A stretch of 64,000 nt of DNA from Planctomycetaceae bacterium. Lineage in GTDB: Bacteria; Planctomycetota; Planctomycetia; Planctomycetales; Planctomycetaceae. The stretch's first letter is position 1. Each line of letters begins with the position of its first letter. The notes under the pieces are model-generated. The model was given only the letters and a program-made list of their open reading frames with translations. It did no database searches and was not told the DNA's origin. The DNA lies in NCBI GenBank assembly GCA_018699955.1, contig JABISG010000027.1:1-64000 (forward strand), in the 5' to 3' direction. Shown here piece after piece: positions 60,901 through 64,000 of this stretch. The position numbers and the translations under genes are program-made.

Positions 60901-62237
60901 CACGCGTGCTGAATCTGACCGGTCAAGACAAGATATCCGCCGCATACCAGGATTTGTTGCGGCCCGCCGCACCCGCCAAGACGTTGACGTCGCAGGGGCG
61001 TTTAGTCACCAATGGCACGTTAGCCCTGACCGGCCGCGATTACGACAAGGAAATCACGCAGGTCCACGTCGGCGAAAAACTGTTCCTTTTAGTCGTCGAT
61101 GCGGATCAGGACAGCTCCGACGAACGCGACGCCGTCGAGATCGAAATTACATCGGAGTTTGGCGAAAAAGAGATGTTCCGTCTGCCCGAAACTCTGGCGC
61201 ATAGCGGCATCTTTTCCGGTTCTGTCACACTGAAATCGAACGAGCAGCCAACAGCCGGCAATCTCAATCCCGACCTCCCGGTGATCGAGTGCTACTTCGG
61301 CGATACGTTGCACATTAAGTACGTCGATCTCATCGCGGGAACCGAAAACGGACAACTCGAAGTGCTTCGGGATGTTCCGGTCGTCATCGGCACCGATGGG
61401 TTGGTGTCAGCCTTCAGCAAGACATTTAACGATGAAAAGCTCGCGGTCGAAACAAAATTTCACATCGCCGAAAGTTACTTTGAACTGTTCAAGAGCCATA
61501 AAACTCTTGGACGCAATGAAGAGGAACAGGCCGACCTCAAAGCGGGGCGACGGATTCTCTCTGAGGTGATGGAAGATTACCCCGATCCGAAATACACCCC
61601 CCGCATCGCGTATCTGCTTGGTCAGTTTTCGCAGGAACTGCAGCAGTGGGACGATGCGATCGAATCGTATGAGATGATCATTCGCCGATTCGCCGACAAC
61701 ACGCTAGCTGCTGACGCACAGTATAAGTTGGCCCAATGTCACGAAGAGTCGGGGGATTTCGATCAAGCTTTGGAAGCATACGTCACGCTCGCGGCAACCT
61801 ATCCCCGTAGCCCGCTCATCGCCAACGTCATGATCCGCATCAGCGATCATTTTTATCGCGGCAAGAATTATAAAGTGGCAGCACAGGTCGGCGAAAAATT
61901 TCTCGAAAAGTTTTCCAACCATCAATATGCCTCGCGAATTGCATTTCGCGTTGGCCAGTGTTTCTACAAGGATAAGAACTACGTCGGAGCCGGCGCGGCG
62001 TTCGATCGATTCTCCAAAAAGTTCCCCGAAGACAAGTTGACGGCCGATTCATTATTCTGGTCAGGTGAAAGTTTTCGCATGGCGAGAAACAATCGCTTTG
62101 CCTTTCAGCGATACAACCGCTGTCGCTGGGACTTCCCCGCCAGCGACGCCGCCAAATACGCACGTGGCCGATTGGCCCTGCCGGAAATGCTGCAACAGTT
62201 CGAGGCAGAGGTAAACAGTCTCGACAACAATAATTAG
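54933..62237 (+). CDS. Giant secreted TPR / beta-sandwich / discoidin-like protein
   Basis: A 2434-aa protein starting at ATG 54933, with a signal peptide (MFAAFSLVCVLGILVSAQ). About 1120 residues of TPR-like helices come first. Beta-rich modules follow, sharing a calcium-loop-like Asp signature and a HSG/YSG-F turn: IYMRTKDADRDLTGDVDRI with ETDAHSGVFEGT (about 1290-1350), IIEIVDFDRDQSDKPDNVKF with ENDNYSGTFTKE (about 1740), VEVIDPDAAKDSRSSITVK (about 1885), LLVVDADQDSSDERDAVE with ETLAHSGIFSGS (about 2050). A discoidin-like domain lies at about 1357-1440 (LVSRLRVSTPEADRRAFVRG) and another beta domain near 1480-1590. The last 260 residues are TPRs. It is followed by exbB and exbD genes. Confidence 0.92.
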   Translation: MKRRMFAAFSLVCVLGILVSAQDTPKPATPDVAEQVDSINQQATQLEGELGKYKDSDAVAADTMVKLVDLYHQHGRVFGLVRIAQRFVAAHASDKRHADVMLKLIDGLEATSRNADLAAACRQFLDRYGKSEQAPSVEVRLANVLDQATDRAASANAHRAIWQRQPQTEIGRQHGALAISHYSLVNNKAVYSKAAELADAMLDKLPVGSFTEEVGSQGVAQWRRGREWAKSNIVAQKMIKKNLSRDKQRLRQLHYYMGENYQNLGQWANSVASYRLARAQGDTADLHMRMIYAMYQNAATKPADIAAQTTDYMRKYPQRIDRFTAQSYLAQVQLRGTDADKAAGLQTLKQLLPVAPRTNSNASLFVRLSGSEPPQLAALEQSLRNAVTQSKIPYETAYIRYVLAFEVLRDRVKDPVKTKQVMRELISQSPTNDGYTQNSVNWLLYNAADENEFKSDLALILKSRRQHIHLATFRNMVAAWAKTARRNKDHKQHAQFVQAELTKADAEPFIKDWYAASASTTSAAAAQARTRLLAPAVFNTLSDDAIRTLLNAQAYYYRHYAPGNQRAQTGATYARFIAKFPKDYALAIAYLQAATDYGPAELAREAALHLMKFKPESSDSDLFRRLMIAADNNKDAALARQSLNWITQSEQAFGKKLGYAYYIGDFLVKYELENEAVAYWQSHVDLDRNHVDCRHCAERLLARIEGAPRIPFLQKLVTTPSDYHGTYSMWLAGEYLKAGNLDAFEKTLQVSRKSQDERPFRSWGMEDAPVQAWIDRYRNDKEATPEQKQRVFAAARDLRVLRCSATATLALLELAPSETQTPIARLLAYQAATRLVYDASYDWDRLRPYVDAALSRKDYISAATLLSGMLSNISGADVTRKKSGREMVAQSYSRMGAVGLTIDSDSPIAPLLQAALYLRLGDKKIAYDAYLANKALFDEHRSEVPVDLLLFVCESHMAAGGDDNYDRVEDLLRSWVVKHSESKQFDNKTKAKVQLLLANNFARAHRFDIARSEFTTVLNRYPDTPQALEAEFGIGETFMEQKVFDQAELVFDKLANSRDADVVVRAQFLRGVLAYRRGDRDEAREIFRGVLERVPDIELANRALFSLAEVFGDEERYIDQLNLLRTVGRLGRSSKRWHNPGTSLSIVVQDSDLGISRGRSEIRVIVTTEPGGDVEEIKLTSGGAGKGLFRADLDTRLGQVVQRDKVLQLTGKDTIKCDYPEDFKKEFHRIPLSDVEIRIAADGEFEIASSQIVDQEEQSITIQLQQENEDAEDQDQRVSQVRPANQIKPGNTIYMRTKDADRDLTGDVDRIVVKLKAESGDEVQVSLAETDAHSGVFEGTAQTGELPAGALASDTAIEHSPLMAIDQDKNTFWLSEPDGATPKSLTIDMKDLKLVSRLRVSTPEADRRAFVRGELLGSNDGRFWFRIAGNPALPQVEPVADEFGQMTRRVFSGNYTNYSTWNQVLNLARNSQPVEEARADVLEWMRPDDPADETAKKKPYAVVWHGKLVQERDGAARIQVQGARTAIVVDGNLQLPVGPGGRSVDVWLDRGTHELTIFAAAAGTQTVSATMARADHNSADVTLVPFQEADFDLTNPAARPALVRELPRTEINETEWNFAFDPHELRFVRFVIQEYLGEAIAVNNIEIAGEDADQIYIPTEADILSLSENNVLEIAGGDIVTATYTDEFTQRQSGGSRLLTAQLTATYYNAAVSPIAYDFVKQDNGTVTTQRKELMRIDPGERIIIEIVDFDRDQSDKPDNVKFEVIVNDGMPVEFEATENDNYSGTFTKEIDTSPNSEADKIHVKRGDRVYLRYIDSQNTFPGHAVARESVVFVNQPTEGQVRIVETRVQPQDAETNRPGIVAYLPHNPEQKVASVAFEAPLTVEVIDPDAAKDSRSSITVKLTTTNGATVDVRCVISNAFARNALPNDENWALREGRFVGQVIQQLGSKSSPTVVPVTIGMPRNIIGGAIDPEDAEGGGLSDLDRNLITRVLNLTGQDKISAAYQDLLRPAAPAKTLTSQGRLVTNGTLALTGRDYDKEITQVHVGEKLFLLVVDADQDSSDERDAVEIEITSEFGEKEMFRLPETLAHSGIFSGSVTLKSNEQPTAGNLNPDLPVIECYFGDTLHIKYVDLIAGTENGQLEVLRDVPVVIGTDGLVSAFSKTFNDEKLAVETKFHIAESYFELFKSHKTLGRNEEEQADLKAGRRILSEVMEDYPDPKYTPRIAYLLGQFSQELQQWDDAIESYEMIIRRFADNTLAADAQYKLAQCHEESGDFDQALEAYVTLAATYPRSPLIANVMIRISDHFYRGKNYKVAAQVGEKFLEKFSNHQYASRIAFRVGQCFYKDKNYVGAGAAFDRFSKKFPEDKLTADSLFWSGESFRMARNNRFAFQRYNRCRWDFPASDAAKYARGRLALPEMLQQFEAEVNSLDNNN

Positions 62238-62240
62238 GTG

Positions 62241-62279
62241 TTCGAAGCCGCTTGCGGTTTAGCGGGCCTTCGAAAGGCC
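62241..62279. repeat. Compound palindrome between giant gene and exbB
   Basis: Outer arms TTCGAAGCCGC at 62241-62251 and GCGGGCCTTCGAA at 62262-62274 pair with a two-base bulge. Inside the left arm is CCGC-TT-GCGG (62248-62257), and overlapping the right end is GGCCTT-CGA-AAGGCC (62265-62279). There is no T tract, so read-through into exbB is expected. Confidence 0.55.
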
Positions 62280-62376
62280 AGACTATCGCCAATGGCCAAC
62301 GGCGCATCACTTTAAAAATCAGATATTACCCATTTACGATTCCCGCCCCCGCCCCCAATTTCCTGCCACGGTCTAT

Positions 62377-63354
62377 ATGAAATACTTACTGAGTATCCTG
62401 CTGTTGTCGCTGACAGTCGGCACAGCCGATCTCTTTGCACAACAACCCCCAACCGCCGACACGTCGGCCGTTCCCGGCGAAGCTGCCACCGATGACGCGG
62501 CGGACAGCGGGACGGAGACACCATCCGCCGAGGCGGATGCAGGGACAGGCACAACAACAGATGCAGAAGCCGCCGAATCGACAGAGGCCGATGCCGACCC
62601 CGGCGATGAAGACGCTGACTCGATGGACGATGGTTCGTCAGTCACTTCCGTGCTAGATGAAATTCTAAGCACCGGCGCAATTGGCCTGTTGCGTGATGGC
62701 GGGATTTTCATGTGGCCCATTCTCATCATGGGTATCATCGCCGCGGGGGTTATTATCGAGCGTTACCGCAGTCTGAAGCTAATGACCGGCGACACCTCGG
62801 CGCTACGATCCGAAGTTCTCGACTTGTTGCAGCAGGATCGCGTCGAAGAAGCGCACCGGCTCTGCGATCAACAACAGGGACCGGTGCCGGCCATCCTGGG
62901 GGCGGGACTACGTAAATTTCTCGTGCTGCGGCGACTGAATTACGATCCTGCAAAAATTGAAGAGCAAGTCGTCAAGGCAATGGACGACTACAGCGTACAT
63001 ATCGTAGCCGCGTTAGAACGGCATCTCCCCGTGCTGGCGACCGTTTCCAGCGTCGCACCAATGCTCGGTTTCCTGGGGACGGTGCAAGGGATGATCGTCG
63101 CGTTTGAAGACATCGTCGCAAAAATGGGAGAGATGAACATCGTCGAAGCCGCCGCATCCGGTATCAGCGTGGCGCTGTTGACGACCTGTTTTGGGCTGAT
63201 CATCGGTATTCCCGCTTTCATTTCATTCAACTACTTTTCCAGCGTTATCAACCGCTTCGTTCTCGATGTCGAAGAATCGGCCACCGATTTGATTGAAACG
63301 GTCACACTGCACATGGCATTGGAGCAAGCGGAAGAAACCCCAACGACTGCCTGA
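62377..63354 (+). CDS. MotA/TolQ/ExbB-family proton channel protein
   Basis: A 325-aa inner-membrane protein. An N-terminal hydrophobic leader (YLLSILLLSLTVGTADLFAQ) is followed by a 70-residue acidic periplasmic stretch. The channel domain begins with the first membrane helix GGIFMWPILIMGIIAAGVIIE (about 108-128), then a cytoplasmic loop with AALERHLPVLATVSSVAPML and GFLGTVQGMIVAFEDI, and the last helix ISVALLTTCFGLIIGIPAFI. Members form pentamers around an ExbD/TolR dimer and turn proton flow into mechanical work on an outer-envelope partner. It lies 139 bases after the giant TPR gene and is followed by two exbD genes. Confidence 0.93.
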   Translation: MKYLLSILLLSLTVGTADLFAQQPPTADTSAVPGEAATDDAADSGTETPSAEADAGTGTTTDAEAAESTEADADPGDEDADSMDDGSSVTSVLDEILSTGAIGLLRDGGIFMWPILIMGIIAAGVIIERYRSLKLMTGDTSALRSEVLDLLQQDRVEEAHRLCDQQQGPVPAILGAGLRKFLVLRRLNYDPAKIEEQVVKAMDDYSVHIVAALERHLPVLATVSSVAPMLGFLGTVQGMIVAFEDIVAKMGEMNIVEAAASGISVALLTTCFGLIIGIPAFISFNYFSSVINRFVLDVEESATDLIETVTLHMALEQAEETPTTA

Positions 63355-63432
63355 CAATTGTGACAACCAACACTGCGGCCTTTTGGGACTTGAGACAAGA
63401 CAGATTCCTTCCCACTGCGGAATGCGGACTCA

Positions 63433-63861
63433 ATGAAACAGCGACGTCGTAACAAACTGCTGATCGAATCGCCGGCCAGCGCCACCGGCGATATCGCTTT
63501 TAACCTCATCGTCTTTTTCCTCGTGTGCGCTTCGGTGCAACCCGACAGTGGCCGTAAGCAGACGATTCCCAAGGCAGAAACGGTTCCCGAAGAAAAAAAA
63601 GAAACCGAGAACATCAGCGTCGATCTGACGAGGACGACAGTCGCCATCAACTCGGAAAAAGTTGATGTCCGGCGGTTTCCGTTGCTGATGCGTGCAAGGC
63701 TGCGAGACAAGAAGGCCCCGGAAGATCGTGTTGTTGTCGTCAAAAGCGCCCCCGAGGTGCCATACGATCGCTGGATTGACATCACCGCGATGATTGAAGA
63801 TGCCGGCGGAATTATCACGCTGCAACTAGAGGAAGAACGCGAAGTCACGCTCCCTGAATAG
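63433..63861 (+). CDS. ExbD/TolR-family biopolymer transport protein
   Basis: A 142-aa protein with a short basic cytoplasmic N-terminus, one membrane helix (AFNLIVFFLVCASVQ) and a periplasmic domain of about 100 residues. The Asp of the ATGDIAF block, at the start of the helix, matches the proton-carrying Asp of ExbD. The periplasmic part shows the usual ExbD strands (ENISVDLTRTTVAINSEK, VVVVKSAPEVPYDRWIDITA) and ends with a run of acidic residues. It lies 78 bases after exbB. Confidence 0.92.
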   Translation: MKQRRRNKLLIESPASATGDIAFNLIVFFLVCASVQPDSGRKQTIPKAETVPEEKKETENISVDLTRTTVAINSEKVDVRRFPLLMRARLRDKKAPEDRVVVVKSAPEVPYDRWIDITAMIEDAGGIITLQLEEEREVTLPE

Positions 63862-63923
63862 TCTTCGGCAACGGGAACTCGCAAGCGGAAGAAACTCAAA
63901 GTCGACTCATTGAACCCAGAACG

Positions 63924-64000
63924 ATGAAGATCAAACGTAAAGTATCGCAGGCAACGGTTCCCAGTATGGCGATGGGGGACATTGCATTTAACCTGTTAAT
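63924..64000 (+). CDS. Second ExbD/TolR-family protein, N-terminal fragment
   Basis: An ATG at 63924 opens a frame that runs off the right edge after 25 residues: a basic start KIKRKVSQATVPSMAMGDIA followed by FNLL. The MGDIAFN block matches the conserved Asp and membrane helix of the preceding ExbD, so a second paralogue begins here. The full length, and whether more genes of the cluster follow, cannot be seen. Confidence 0.85.
   Translation, partial: MKIKRKVSQATVPSMAMGDIAFNLL

Overview
The window is bacterial chromosomal DNA from a planctomycete (phylum Planctomycetota, most likely a Planctomycetales relative). This rests on gene families seen almost only there: DUF1501 proteins paired with DUF1549/DUF1553 or DUF1592/DUF1588 cytochrome-like proteins, a DUF1552 protein, many small secreted proteins with twin-arginine-like leaders, a Roco protein, and several dispersed palindromic intergenic elements. 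Genes are dense, both strands are used, and ATG and GTG starts lie behind weak to moderate Shine-Dalgarno sequences. I see no tRNA, rRNA, CRISPR array, insertion sequence or prophage.

Layout. 1-2301 (-) is the 5' part of a large DUF4062-NTPase-TPR protein that runs off the left edge; a CBS-domain protein is divergent to it. 3303-7417 is a translationally coupled DUF1592-family/DUF1552 pair, followed by a TIM-barrel epimerase-like protein. 8376-13636 holds a CocE-type hydrolase, a DapA-like protein, a UPF0178 protein, an aldo/keto reductase and a secreted protein. 13783-18112 (-) is a DUF1549/DUF1553-DUF1501 pair, then dinB. 19651-22263 is a LRR-Roc-COR (Roco) protein, followed by tex, thpR, and the leftward set ispF, cysS, ruvC, ruvA. 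29223-30092 is a lipoprotein. 30149-35669 (-) is a complete imuA-imuB-dnaE2 mutasome cassette with a recognisable promoter. 35809-42184 (-) holds an enolase-superfamily enzyme, a small unknown protein, and a three-gene DUF1501/TolB-propeller/esterase operon. 42422-47920 has a dimethylformamidase-like protein, a tiny lipoprotein, an M19 dipeptidase-like protein, a DUF1844 protein and two secreted proteins. 48526-52050 is a second DUF1549/DUF1553-DUF1501 pair, closed by a clear intrinsic terminator.

52457-64000 (+) is the most distinctive part. Two secreted proteins (about 790 and 2434 aa) share one architecture: TPR repeats, acidic beta-sandwich-like modules, then TPR repeats again. They are followed by an ExbB/TolQ/MotA-family proton channel and at least two ExbD/TolR-family proteins, the second cut by the window edge. 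No TonB or TolA is visible. I infer a proton-motive-force-powered envelope machine in which giant periplasmic TPR proteins take the place of the usual transducer.

Smaller points: cysS with a degenerate KMSKS loop, a DapA homologue without the Schiff-base lysine, an M19 homologue without three of its metal ligands, and several families of compound palindromes in the intergenic gaps.
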